A stretch of 64,000 nt of DNA from F1-60-MAGs149 sp037133755 (GTDB taxonomy: Bacteria > Actinomycetota > Thermoleophilia > Gaiellales > F1-60-MAGs149), in the NCBI GenBank assembly GCA_037133755.1, contig JBAXNN010000001.1, positions 186,001 to 250,000 of the forward strand, read 5' to 3'. The notes under the pieces are model-generated. The model saw only the letters and a program-made list of their open reading frames with translations. It ran no database searches and was not told the origin of the DNA. Both the position numbers and the translations under genes were made by a program. This document shows positions 1-7,545 of this stretch, in pieces (the first letter of the stretch is position 1; the number at the start of each line of letters is the position of its first letter).

Positions 1-710
1 AGACGATCAACGGCCTGCTTCTGGCGGTCGTGAGCGTCACGATGATCGTCCTGTTCACGATCATCGTCAGCTGGGCGCTGGCGGGCCAGCGCGTGCAGAG
101 CGAGCGCCTGCGCGCCCTACGGTCACAGGCGGAGGAGGCGGAGTTTCAGCGCCTCGCCCTCGAAGCAGCCACCGAGCAGATGCAGCGCGACCTCGCGCTC
201 TACCTCCACGGCACCGTGCAGGCCGGCCTGGTCGCCTCGGCCTACGCCATGCAAGACGCGGCTTCCCGCGGCGATGAGGTTGCGCTCGAGCACGCGATCG
301 CCGACGCTCGTGCTGCCACTGCTCGGGTGAGCGACGAGCCTCCCACGCTCGCCGGCCCCGACCTCGCCTCGGTGCGCGCCGAGATCGACGAGACCTGGCA
401 GGGCATGCTCACAATCCGCTGGATCCTGCCCGACGTGGAGCTCGCCGTGCCCGTCGTCGATCGGCTCGGCAACGTCGTGCGCGAGTGCCTCTCCAACGCA
501 TCGATCCACGGCGCCGCAACCGAGGCGACCGTGCGGATCGTCGTCGAAGACGATTGCGTGATCGTAGAGGTCACCGATAACGGCAGCGGCCTCGGCGACG
601 GCAAGCCCGGCCTCGGCAGCGCCGTGCTCAACGAGGCGACGCGCAGCCAATGGTCGATCGCGACGGTACCGACCGGTGGTGCGCAGGTGCGCGCCGTCGT
701 GCCGGTCTGA
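1..710 (+). CDS. NarL-type sensor histidine kinase, 3' part only
   Basis: The reading frame is open from the first base, so the start lies outside the window. About 236 C-terminal residues are visible: the end of a membrane segment, then a dimerisation helix with the likely phospho-acceptor His in 'YLHGTVQAGLV' (HisKA_3 style). After it comes a GHKL ATPase domain with an N box (NVVRECLSNASIHG) and a glycine-rich lid (DNGSGLGDGKPGLGS). It would autophosphorylate and pass phosphate to a LuxR/NarL-type regulator. It is very similar throughout to the C-terminal part of the kinase at 2404-4116, so the two are paralogues. An internal GTG at 30 could be called as a start, but it would cut the membrane segment. 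The input signal is unknown. Confidence 0.85.
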   Translation, partial: TINGLLLAVVSVTMIVLFTIIVSWALAGQRVQSERLRALRSQAEEAEFQRLALEAATEQMQRDLALYLHGTVQAGLVASAYAMQDAASRGDEVALEHAIADARAATARVSDEPPTLAGPDLASVRAEIDETWQGMLTIRWILPDVELAVPVVDRLGNVVRECLSNASIHGAATEATVRIVVEDDCVIVEVTDNGSGLGDGKPGLGSAVLNEATRSQWSIATVPTGGAQVRAVVPV

Positions 711-736
711 CTACGGCGATTGCCGGGCCAGGACGC

Positions 737-778
737 GCAGGTGCCGGAGAGGTCCCGCAGGACCTCTCCGGCACCTGC
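737..778. terminator. Perfect 18-bp hairpin, bidirectional terminator candidate
   Basis: Positions 737-754 and 761-778 are perfect reverse complements separated by a 6-nt loop (ccgcag). The hairpin sits 26 nt after the kinase stop and 2 nt before the stop of the convergent gene at 781-1665, so it could terminate both transcripts. There is no T-run on either side, so it is a GC-rich hairpin rather than a classical U-tract terminator. Confidence 0.7.
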
Positions 779-780
779 AA

Positions 781-1665
781 TTACGACCGGTCGTACGTGA
801 ACGGACCGTGGAGCGGGCTGGGGGTACTCACCGGCGTGAGCTGCAGCACATCCATGTCCGCATTGGCCCTATTTGCCCACATCCACCTGCCGCTAGCGCT
901 GTTCGTGCAGACGACCGGATCGCTCAGATGGGATGGGTCTGAGTCGTATCCGGACACCGGGTGGCCAGCGACGTGATGGACCGTCGTGCCGCTCACTCTG
1001 TAACTCTGACGATCATTGTAGTCAGCCCGAAGACCGTCGCCGACACGCTCGGCGGGGAATTCCCCGGAGGCGGTCTTTTGGACGTACGCGGGACCGGAGC
1101 AGTCATCAGAGAGAAAGAAAATGACCTCCCGAACAATTCTGAACCCCTGCGAGCCATCCGAAACGACAAGCAACGTGTCGCCATTCACGGTGCGGTAGAA
1201 GGAGCTGACCGCGCCGGTCCAAGGATTGGCATCGGGTGCCGGTAGGGGCAACACACCGCTGACCACATTGCCATCCGCATCGCGGATCGTTACGCCACCG
1301 CCACCACCGGAGCTGCTGCCGGCCGGACCGGCAGGGCCCTGAGCGCCGGTCGCACCCTTGGGGCCGGCGGGACCCGCCGGACCCTGCGCGCCGTCCTTGC
1401 CGTCGAGCCCGTTCATCGCGCCCTTGCTGAGGTCGGAGACCTGGATGGAACCGGCCTTGATGTCGTCGCCGCCGATCGCGCCGTTGGCGATGTCGTCCGA
1501 GCTGACGGCACCATCCTTGATGTCGGACGACTGCACCGCACCGTCCTTGATCTGCGCGGAGCCGACCGAGTTGGGCGCCAGGGCGACGGCGGCGTAGCCC
1601 GTCCCTCCCAGCGCAACGAATAGTGCGAGTGTGGCGATAACGGTCGCCGCCGAAGGCTTCTTCAT
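781..1665 (-). CDS. Secreted collagen-like repeat protein
   Basis: This is a 294-residue protein. It opens with an N-terminal signal or anchor segment (roughly residues 7-28, 'LALFVALGGTGYAAV'). Residues about 30-85 are short degenerate repeats of the form 'xxDIKDGAV/SSDDIANGAI'. A Gly-X-Y collagen-like tract follows (about 88-118, 'GPAGPAGPKGATGAQ'), then a Gly/Ser hinge and a C-terminal globular part of about 165 residues that I do not recognise. Proteins with this N-terminal signature are common in Solirubrobacterales-type genomes, as I recall. It is probably an exported surface protein. The gene converges on the kinase at its 3' end. Confidence 0.8.
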   Translation of the reverse strand: MKKPSAATVIATLALFVALGGTGYAAVALAPNSVGSAQIKDGAVQSSDIKDGAVSSDDIANGAIGGDDIKAGSIQVSDLSKGAMNGLDGKDGAQGPAGPAGPKGATGAQGPAGPAGSSSGGGGGVTIRDADGNVVSGVLPLPAPDANPWTGAVSSFYRTVNGDTLLVVSDGSQGFRIVREVIFFLSDDCSGPAYVQKTASGEFPAERVGDGLRADYNDRQSYRVSGTTVHHVAGHPVSGYDSDPSHLSDPVVCTNSASGRWMWANRANADMDVLQLTPVSTPSPLHGPFTYDRS

Positions 1666-1781
1666 GCGTCCACGCTATGCCAGCCCGCAGGGCGGTTCAT
1701 CGTCGTGTGAGGATTCCCGTAGGTGGTTTCCCACAACTGTCGTGTTTACCGTAGACGGCGGTGAACTACACTCGCCACACG

Positions 1782-2429
1782 ATGCTCCGCGTGCTCCTGC
1801 TCGAGGACGAAACCCTGCTGCGCCTCACCCTCGCGTCGACGCTGCCCGACGAGACGATGACCGTCGTCGGCGCGTTCGAGGACGCCAAGAGCGCGGTCGC
1901 CGCGGCCGCCGAGACGCCGTTCGACGTGCTCGTCACCGACCTCAACCTCACCACCGGCTCGGGGCCGAATGGCATCGCCGTCGCCACGGTGGTGCGCCGT
2001 CGGTTTCCCGAGGTGGGCATCGTGCTGCTCACCTCCTATGCCGATCCCCGTCTCGTCGGCGCGAAGCTCTCGCAGGTGCCCGACCGCACCGAGTACATGC
2101 GCAAGCAGGACGTCCGCGACATCGAGATGCTGCGCTCGGTGATCCGCCGCGCCGCCTTCGGCTCGGTCGATCGCCTGACCGACCTGCCGGCCGTCGACCT
2201 AACCGATGTGCAGATCGAGACGATGCGGCTGATCGCACAGGGGCTCAACAACGCGGAGATCGCGCGCCAGCGCGTCGTGACGGAGCGCGCCGTCGAGCAG
2301 TCGATCAACCGGATCGTGCGCAGTCTCGGCTATGACAACGACTCGAGCCTCAACCGGCGGGCGCTGATCATCCGCGCGTACTACGAGCTGACCGGTAGCG
2401 GCAATGCCCCTAACGCGACCTCGTCCTAG
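1782..2429 (+). CDS. Response regulator, NarL/LuxR family
   Basis: A 215-residue regulator. The receiver domain has the acidic pocket in 'LLLEDE', the phospho-acceptor Asp in 'VLVTDLNL', the Thr/Ser switch in 'LLTSY' and the conserved Lys in 'YMRKQD'. A C-terminal LuxR-type helix-turn-helix follows ('GLNNAEIARQRVVTERAVEQSINRI'). It should be phosphorylated by the kinase encoded directly downstream, which overlaps it by 26 nt. The ATG at 1782 places the receiver's first strand at the N-terminus as in relatives. A GTG at 1761 would add seven residues and cannot be excluded. Confidence 0.88.
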   Translation: MLRVLLLEDETLLRLTLASTLPDETMTVVGAFEDAKSAVAAAAETPFDVLVTDLNLTTGSGPNGIAVATVVRRRFPEVGIVLLTSYADPRLVGAKLSQVPDRTEYMRKQDVRDIEMLRSVIRRAAFGSVDRLTDLPAVDLTDVQIETMRLIAQGLNNAEIARQRVVTERAVEQSINRIVRSLGYDNDSSLNRRALIIRAYYELTGSGNAPNATSS

Positions 2430-4116
2430 CACCCGCGCCCTACTGGGCGGGCGCTGGGCGATGTCGATCCGCGCGTGGGTGATCGGCTCGGTGATCGTGC
2501 TCGTCGCGCCGCTCATCTGGCTGCGGGCACTGCCGGAGATGACGACCGGAGAGCTCCTGCAGATCACGATCGCCCAGTGGCTGGCGATCTCGGTGCTGGC
2601 GCTGGCGAGCAACTTCACGATCTTCCGTCGCCGCCGCGTCGAGCCGGTGGCGCTCGGGTGGGTCGTCGGGTTCGCGGTCGTGCTGGGGTTCTCCCGCGTC
2701 GTTGTCGTCTTCGCCGTGCAACGCGTCCAGCCCGGGCCGCCGCTGACGTTGCCGGAGCTGCTCAACGTGGCAATCGCGAGCGTCCCCGCCACGGTCGTCG
2801 CCTATCTGCTGACCGTCTACCTCCTCGCCATCACGGACTGGTATGCGACCGAACGCGAGCGTCTGCTCCGGGCGGACCTCGAGGCGGAGGCCGCCCGACT
2901 GCGCGCGATCGGCGCCCTCGACGCGACCCGTACGGTCGTGACGACCCGGATCCGCGAGAACCTCGAGAATCAACTGGCCGGACTCGACGCCGCCTCCGCG
3001 AGCGAGCACCTCGAACTCTCGGACAGGGTGCTCGATGCCGCCGAGTACGTACGCCCCGAGAGCCAGGCGCTCTGGTCGGAGCAGCAGTCGCCGTCGCGGC
3101 GCGGGAGCCTGCGCGACCTCGAGCGCGCCAGTCTCGCAGCGCCGCTCCCGCTTCTCGTGCCCTACGCGCTGTGGATCGCCAGCGCTGTGCCGTTCACCGC
3201 CATCCGCGCAGGCCTGACGCACACGCTCCTCGCCGCGGCTGCCGTGCTCGCCGGCATGGTGATCGCCTACCCGGTAGGTCGTCGCGCGATTCGCCGTTTC
3301 GCACCCGCGCCGCACTTCGCCCGTGCCCGGCTGCTCACGCTCGTGACCATGCTGATCGCCAGCCTCCCCGTGCTCGAGCTCAGCCGCCACCTCAACGGCG
3401 GTGACGCCCAGACCGTCAGCACCCAGCGCGCGTTGGTGAGCATCGGGATGATCGTCGCGTTCACGATCATCGCCAGCTGGGTGCAGGCGGGCCTGCGCGC
3501 ACAAGGCGAGCGCCTGCGAGAGCTGCGCTCGCACGCCGAGGAGGCCGACTTCCAGCGGCTCGCGCTGCAGGCGGCGACCGAGCAGATGCAACGCGACCTC
3601 GCGCTCTATCTCCACAGCACGGTCCAGGCCGGTCTCGTCGCCTCGGCCTACGCGATGCAGGATGCGGCCGCACGCGGCGATGACAGCGCGCTCGAGCAGG
3701 CGATCATCGAGGCACGCATCGCCGCCGCCCGCGTCGGTGAGCACGCACCAGCGCCCGCCGAGCGCGAGCTGTCCGCGATGCGCGCGTCGATCGACGAGAC
3801 GTGGCAGGGCCTGCTCGAGGTCGACTGGACGCTACCCACGGGCGCGCTCGAAGCGCAGCAGCTGGAGCGCGTCAGCAACGTCGTCCAGGAGTGCCTCGCC
3901 AACGCGTTGATCCACGGCGCCGCATCGGAAGCGACCGTGCGCATCCGCATCGAGGACGACAGCGCGATCGTGGAGCTCACCGACAACGGCCGCGGCGTCG
4001 GCGACGGCAAGCCCGGCCTCGGCAGCGCCGTCTTCAACGAGGCCACGGGCGGCCAGTGGACGATCGCGTCGGTGCCGACCGGTGGCGCGCAGGTGCGCGC
4101 CGTCGTGCCGGTCTAG
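2404..4116 (+). CDS. NarL-type membrane sensor histidine kinase
   Basis: 570 residues (551 if the ATG at 2461 is used). The N-terminal half carries several hydrophobic segments, including about 20-165 and a second membrane block about 245-365, separated by a soluble Arg/Glu-rich region. The C-terminal half has a coiled linker, a HisKA_3 helix with His in 'YLHSTVQAGLV', an N box (NVVQECLANALIHG) and a lid (DNGRGVGDGKPGLGS). It forms a pair with the response regulator upstream and is paralogous to the truncated kinase at the left edge. Its stop shares the palindrome CTAG (4113-4116) with the stop of the convergent gene. Confidence 0.87.
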   Translation: MPLTRPRPSTRALLGGRWAMSIRAWVIGSVIVLVAPLIWLRALPEMTTGELLQITIAQWLAISVLALASNFTIFRRRRVEPVALGWVVGFAVVLGFSRVVVVFAVQRVQPGPPLTLPELLNVAIASVPATVVAYLLTVYLLAITDWYATERERLLRADLEAEAARLRAIGALDATRTVVTTRIRENLENQLAGLDAASASEHLELSDRVLDAAEYVRPESQALWSEQQSPSRRGSLRDLERASLAAPLPLLVPYALWIASAVPFTAIRAGLTHTLLAAAAVLAGMVIAYPVGRRAIRRFAPAPHFARARLLTLVTMLIASLPVLELSRHLNGGDAQTVSTQRALVSIGMIVAFTIIASWVQAGLRAQGERLRELRSHAEEADFQRLALQAATEQMQRDLALYLHSTVQAGLVASAYAMQDAAARGDDSALEQAIIEARIAAARVGEHAPAPAERELSAMRASIDETWQGLLEVDWTLPTGALEAQQLERVSNVVQECLANALIHGAASEATVRIRIEDDSAIVELTDNGRGVGDGKPGLGSAVFNEATGGQWTIASVPTGGAQVRAVVPV

Positions 4117-4940
4117 CCCAGGAAGTCGAGTTGCACGGGGCTCGGCAGCAGGCCGGCCTCCGCACCGCGCTCGAGCAAGGCGGCGACGGCCTTGCGACCC
4201 TGCTCGCCGTAATCGAGCGTGAGGTCGTTCACGTACATCGCAACGAAGCGGTCGTTGAGCTCCGGCGCGATGCCGCGGCCGTACTCGATCGCGTAGGCCA
4301 GGGCTTCCTCGCGGTGCTCGAGGCCCACGGCCACGGCCTCCTTGAGAACGGCGGAGAGATCGAGCGCGCGGTCCTCCGGCACGTCGCGACGCATCGCGAC
4401 CGCACCAAGCGGCAGGGGCATGCCGGTCTCGCCCTCCCACCACGCGCCGAGATCGAGCACGCGCTTGAAACCCTCCTGCTCCCACGTCAGCTGGCCCTCG
4501 TGGATCACCACGCCGGCTGCGACGTCGCCCGAGGCGACGGCGTCCATGATCGCCTCGAAGTCGAGCTGCACCGGCTCGAAGGTCGGTAGCGCCAGACGGG
4601 CGGTGAGGAAGGCGGTGGTCTGCGGACCGGGGACGGCGACGCGCTTGCCAGCGAGGTCGGCCGGCACGAGGTCGGTCTTGGCGACGACGACCGGGCCGTA
4701 GCCCTCGCCGAGCGAGGCGCCGTGGCCGAGCAGGCGGTACACGTCCTGCACACCCGGGTACGCGCCGACGGACATGGCGGTCGCCTCGAGGCGACCTTCA
4801 CCCGCCCACACGTTGAGCGTCTGGATATCGGCCGGCACGAGCTCGATCTCGAAGCCGCGCAGGTCGAGCGCGCGCTCGGCAATCGCCCACACCATGAAGG
4901 CGTCATCGGGATCCGGGCTATGTCCGACGCGTACGTGCAC
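4113..4940 (-). CDS. mqnD: MqnD-like 1,4-dihydroxy-6-naphthoate synthase
   Basis: 275 residues with the MqnA/MqnD-family N-terminus 'GHSPDPDDAFMVWAI' followed by a periplasmic-binding-protein-like fold. The conserved stretches 'SVGAYPGV', 'GEGYGPVVVAK' and 'GVVIHEGQLTW' are visible. MqnD converts cyclic dehypoxanthine futalosine to 1,4-dihydroxy-6-naphthoate in the futalosine route to menaquinone. The motif variant is the one found in the MqnD-like clade annotated as a menaquinone-biosynthesis protein. No other mqn gene is in the window. MqnA is a less likely alternative. Confidence 0.75.
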   Translation of the reverse strand: MHVRVGHSPDPDDAFMVWAIAERALDLRGFEIELVPADIQTLNVWAGEGRLEATAMSVGAYPGVQDVYRLLGHGASLGEGYGPVVVAKTDLVPADLAGKRVAVPGPQTTAFLTARLALPTFEPVQLDFEAIMDAVASGDVAAGVVIHEGQLTWEQEGFKRVLDLGAWWEGETGMPLPLGAVAMRRDVPEDRALDLSAVLKEAVAVGLEHREEALAYAIEYGRGIAPELNDRFVAMYVNDLTLDYGEQGRKAVAALLERGAEAGLLPSPVQLDFLG

Positions 4941-5036
4941 GAGGTCTCCAGCGGTCGATGTGGTGCGAGCCTACCAATGGTCTGTTTCGCCCACGCCGTG
5001 CGCATGGACGGGTAGCGCTGGGCTAGGCTTTCGGCA

Positions 5037-5279
5037 ATGAGCGATCACGACGTCATCCCGCCCAGCCCCCAGCACCGCGACGAGGAGATCCTGCAGCACG
5101 TGCTGCGCGAGGTCCACGCCGGCCGGCCGCTCGATCAGGTTATGCAGGACCACTACGTCGTCGAGCGCCAAGAGGCCGGCTCGCACGAGAAGGTGCTGGA
5201 CCATCCTGAGGTCGCCGAAGTCGTCGGCGACGAGATCATCGCGCAGATGCGCGCGATGCTCGACGGCCTCGAGTCCTAG
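5037..5279 (+). CDS. Small acidic hypothetical protein
   Basis: 80 residues, acidic and His-rich, mostly predicted helix, with no signal peptide or membrane segment. I do not recognise a family. It lies between the MqnD-like gene, which is divergent, and the cyclodeaminase-like gene, which is convergent and overlaps its last 4 nt. Codon use matches its neighbours and the frame is intact, which supports a real gene. Confidence 0.6.
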   Translation: MSDHDVIPPSPQHRDEEILQHVLREVHAGRPLDQVMQDHYVVERQEAGSHEKVLDHPEVAEVVGDEIIAQMRAMLDGLES

Positions 5280-6151
5280 AGCGCGGCACGCGCCAGGGCG
5301 AGCAGCCCCGGCGTCGAATCGATCAGCTTCGCGACGACGAGATCGTCGGGCTTCACGCGCGCATCGACCGCGCCGGTGATGACGTCGCGCAGCGGCGTGA
5401 CCTCCTGCCAGTCGAGGTGGCCCTCCTCGACGCACTCGCGCAGGTCGTCGGCGATCACGCGCGCCACCATCGGCGCATCGCACGTGACGAAGGCGGCGTC
5501 GGCGAGCAGGCGGTAGTCGAGCTCGCGGCGGCCGCGACGGTCGGCACCCAAGGCGAGGATGGAGGCACCCGGCGCGACCCAGTCGGCGCGCAGCGCCGGG
5601 TCGCGGGCATTGGTGGCCGTCACGATGAGTGACGCATCGCGCACGGCGGTGGCGGCATCTCCCACGATCTTGCCGAGCGCCGCGGCCTCGGCGGCGGCGG
5701 CCGGGTCGGGGTCGTGGATCGTGATCTTCGCGAGATCGAGCGCCTGGCCGAGCTCCTCGATCGTGCGCCGCGCCAGCGGGCCAGCGCCAAGCACGCCCAG
5801 CGTGACCGGCCCCTCCCCCATCAGCCGCGGGGCGAGCAGGCCGGCGGTCGCGGCGACGGCGGCGACTGCTGGTGTGTCTGTGCGGAAGGCGCCGATCGTC
5901 GCACCCTCCGGATCGATGATCGTGCACGTGCGCGACGACGAGCGGCGCCCGCCGGCGGTGATGAGCACCGCGCGATAGCCGTCGGCGTCGATCGTGGTCG
6001 TGACGCCCGTCCAGCCGTCGCCACGCAGCATCACCTGCGGCGCGGGCAGGTCGTCGAAGTCGTCGGGCTCCACACGCAGCGCGGCATCGATGATCGTGCG
6101 CACCTGCGCGGGCTTGAGCCGCGCGATTGCCTTCTGCAGATCGACGGCCAC
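5276..6151 (-). CDS. Ornithine cyclodeaminase / mu-crystallin family protein
   Basis: About 291 residues. A Rossmann dinucleotide site is visible ('LGVLGAGPLARRTIEEL'), followed by 'ATNARDPALRADWVAPGASILALGADRRGRRELD', the pattern of the OCD/mu-crystallin family. Relatives include ornithine cyclodeaminase, alanine dehydrogenase and ketimine reductases, all NAD(P)-dependent, so the substrate cannot be assigned from sequence. The frame is open far upstream, but the GTG at 6151 fits: it gives 'MAVDLQKAIARL' and lies 2 nt after the stop of the preceding gene, so the two are probably cotranscribed. Confidence 0.75.
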   Translation of the reverse strand: MAVDLQKAIARLKPAQVRTIIDAALRVEPDDFDDLPAPQVMLRGDGWTGVTTTIDADGYRAVLITAGGRRSSSRTCTIIDPEGATIGAFRTDTPAVAAVAATAGLLAPRLMGEGPVTLGVLGAGPLARRTIEELGQALDLAKITIHDPDPAAAAEAAALGKIVGDAATAVRDASLIVTATNARDPALRADWVAPGASILALGADRRGRRELDYRLLADAAFVTCDAPMVARVIADDLRECVEEGHLDWQEVTPLRDVITGAVDARVKPDDLVVAKLIDSTPGLLALARAAL

Positions 6152-6153
6152 CG

Positions 6154-6552
6154 CTACTCCATCGCGCGATGCAGGGCGACCACGGCAAGGGCCTCGACCG
6201 CCAACACCGCATCGCCGCGCAGATCCTCGACGACCGCAGCGGTGCACGGGCAGGTGTTGGGCACCACGCCGGCGAGCTCGGCGAGCGCACCCTGCAACGC
6301 ATCGCCGTAGCCGTCTTCCATCAGGCCCGACGCCGTCTCCAGCGCGGCGCGCGAACCCGCATCCGACGACTCCTTGGGGTTGCCCTCCGCCGCCGCAAGC
6401 AGCAGGCCGCGTCGCGTCACCGCGTTGAGTTCGTCCTCGTCGATCGCCAGCGCGTCGAAGACGAGGTCGATCAGCACGGGCGCAGCCGCAGCCGTGCGGT
6501 CTTCGGGAGCGAGACCGACGAGCGCCTCCTCGATGGCAAACAGCGCCTCCAT
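6154..6552 (-). CDS. Hypothetical protein, coupled to cyclodeaminase-like gene
   Basis: 132 residues, Ala/Glu-rich, probably helical and cytoplasmic. A 'NTCPCTAAVVEDL' patch near the C-terminus has two closely spaced cysteines. I do not recognise a family. The ATG at 6552 is chosen because the longer frame runs into the REP-like palindrome upstream and reads it as protein. It ends 2 nt before the next gene's start, which suggests a joint function or at least joint expression. Confidence 0.6.
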   Translation of the reverse strand: MEALFAIEEALVGLAPEDRTAAAAPVLIDLVFDALAIDEDELNAVTRRGLLLAAAEGNPKESSDAGSRAALETASGLMEDGYGDALQGALAELAGVVPNTCPCTAAVVEDLRGDAVLAVEALAVVALHRAME

Positions 6553-6656
6553 GCGGGGCAGCGTAGCCGGGTTCGGCTTGCGGATCTGCCTACGGCCTGC
6601 ACGGCGATCTGAGCGTGGCAGGAGTGGCAGTGAAGGTGCTTCGGAGCGGTGATCCA

Positions 6657-6768
6657 GTGTGGATGCTCCAAAGGGGTCAGACCCGTATGGAGCATGTGCG
6701 CGGATCACGGCAAACCGATGACGCCACTAATGCTCCATACGGGTCTGACCCCTTTGGAGCATCCACAC
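6657..6768. repeat. REP-like element A: perfect 38-bp inverted repeat
   Basis: Positions 6657-6694 and 6731-6768 are perfect reverse complements separated by 36 nt. Each arm is itself a hairpin: outer stem TGCTCC/GGAGCA around the core GGGTCAGACCC. The core is shared with elements at 13025, 33711 and, as GGGTCCGGACCC, at 61769. It lies in the 261-bp spacer upstream of the orphan gene at 6154 and downstream of the LytR gene. The architecture resembles paired REP sequences (BIMEs). Confidence 0.85.
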
Positions 6769-6813
6769 CTGACTGACGACCGGCTGCGTCGTTCTGGCTC
6801 AGAGGCTGAACGC

Positions 6814-7545
6814 CTAGCGAAGCCCGAGCGCGGTGCGCAGCGCGCGGGTCTGGCGGCGAGCCACCTCGAGCACCGTGCCGTTCTTGTCGGACAAGCGCAC
6901 CTGCACGCGGCCCTCGCCGACCGGCTCGAGCGCCGCGACGAGTGTGAGGTTGACGATCTGCGAGCGATGGATGCGCATGAACGTGCTGGGCAGCAGGTCT
7001 TCGAGCGCGCGGAGCGAGCGGGGCGAGCCAAGCACGCGGCCGTCGGCGAGGGCGATGCGCGAGCGGTCGCGGTCGGCCTCGGCGTACGCCACCTCGGCCG
7101 GGTCGACGAGCAGTGTCTCCTCGCCGTCGCCATCGACGGGGATGCGCGCTTCCATGGCGGCGCCTGGCGCAGTGCCCGCGCGGATCGCCGCGACGCGGCG
7201 GACGGTGGTGAGCAGGCGGTCCTCGCGCACCGGCTTGAGCAGGTAGTCGACGGCCTCGACCGAGAACGCCTGGATCGCGCGATCGTCGTGCGCGGTGACG
7301 AACACGACGGTCGGGCGGTGCGGCAGATCGGCCAGCGTCTTGGCCAGCTCGATACCGCCCTTCCCCCCGGGCATGGAGATGTCGAGGAAGACAACGTCGT
7401 ACGCCATGCGCTCGGCGAGCACGAGCGCCTCGCGCGCGCTCGCGGCCTCGCCCGCCACCTCGATGCCGTCGATGCCAGTGAGGAGATGACGCAACTCGCC
7501 GCGCGCCGGTGCCTCGTCGTCGACGATCAGCGCGAGCAGACTCAT
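6814..7545 (-). CDS. lytR: LytTR-family response regulator
   Basis: 243 residues. The receiver domain has the acidic pair in 'LIVDDEAPAR', the phospho-acceptor Asp in 'VVFLDISMPG', Thr in 'VFVTAHDD' and Lys in 'YLLKPV'. The C-terminal LytTR DNA-binding domain spans about 140-243 ('IHRSQIVNLTLVAALEPVGEGRVQVRLSDKNG'). It is translationally coupled to the LytS-type kinase upstream (ATGA overlap, 7542-7545). Such pairs commonly regulate cell-envelope or peptide-uptake genes; the adjacent VanW gene is a plausible but unproven target. Confidence 0.9.
   Translation of the reverse strand: MSLLALIVDDEAPARGELRHLLTGIDGIEVAGEAASAREALVLAERMAYDVVFLDISMPGGKGGIELAKTLADLPHRPTVVFVTAHDDRAIQAFSVEAVDYLLKPVREDRLLTTVRRVAAIRAGTAPGAAMEARIPVDGDGEETLLVDPAEVAYAEADRDRSRIALADGRVLGSPRSLRALEDLLPSTFMRIHRSQIVNLTLVAALEPVGEGRVQVRLSDKNGTVLEVARRQTRALRTALGLR

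Noticed and set aside
4113..4116. Shared CTAG stop palindrome between convergent genes (also at 40842-40845)
   Set aside because: Two convergent pairs share their stop codons through CTAG. This is a neat compaction but is expected by chance in dense genomes with TAG stops.
6657..6768. CRISPR array
   Set aside because: The repeats are an inverted pair with one spacer, and copies elsewhere are single or mirrored. No cas genes or regular direct repeats were seen anywhere in the window.
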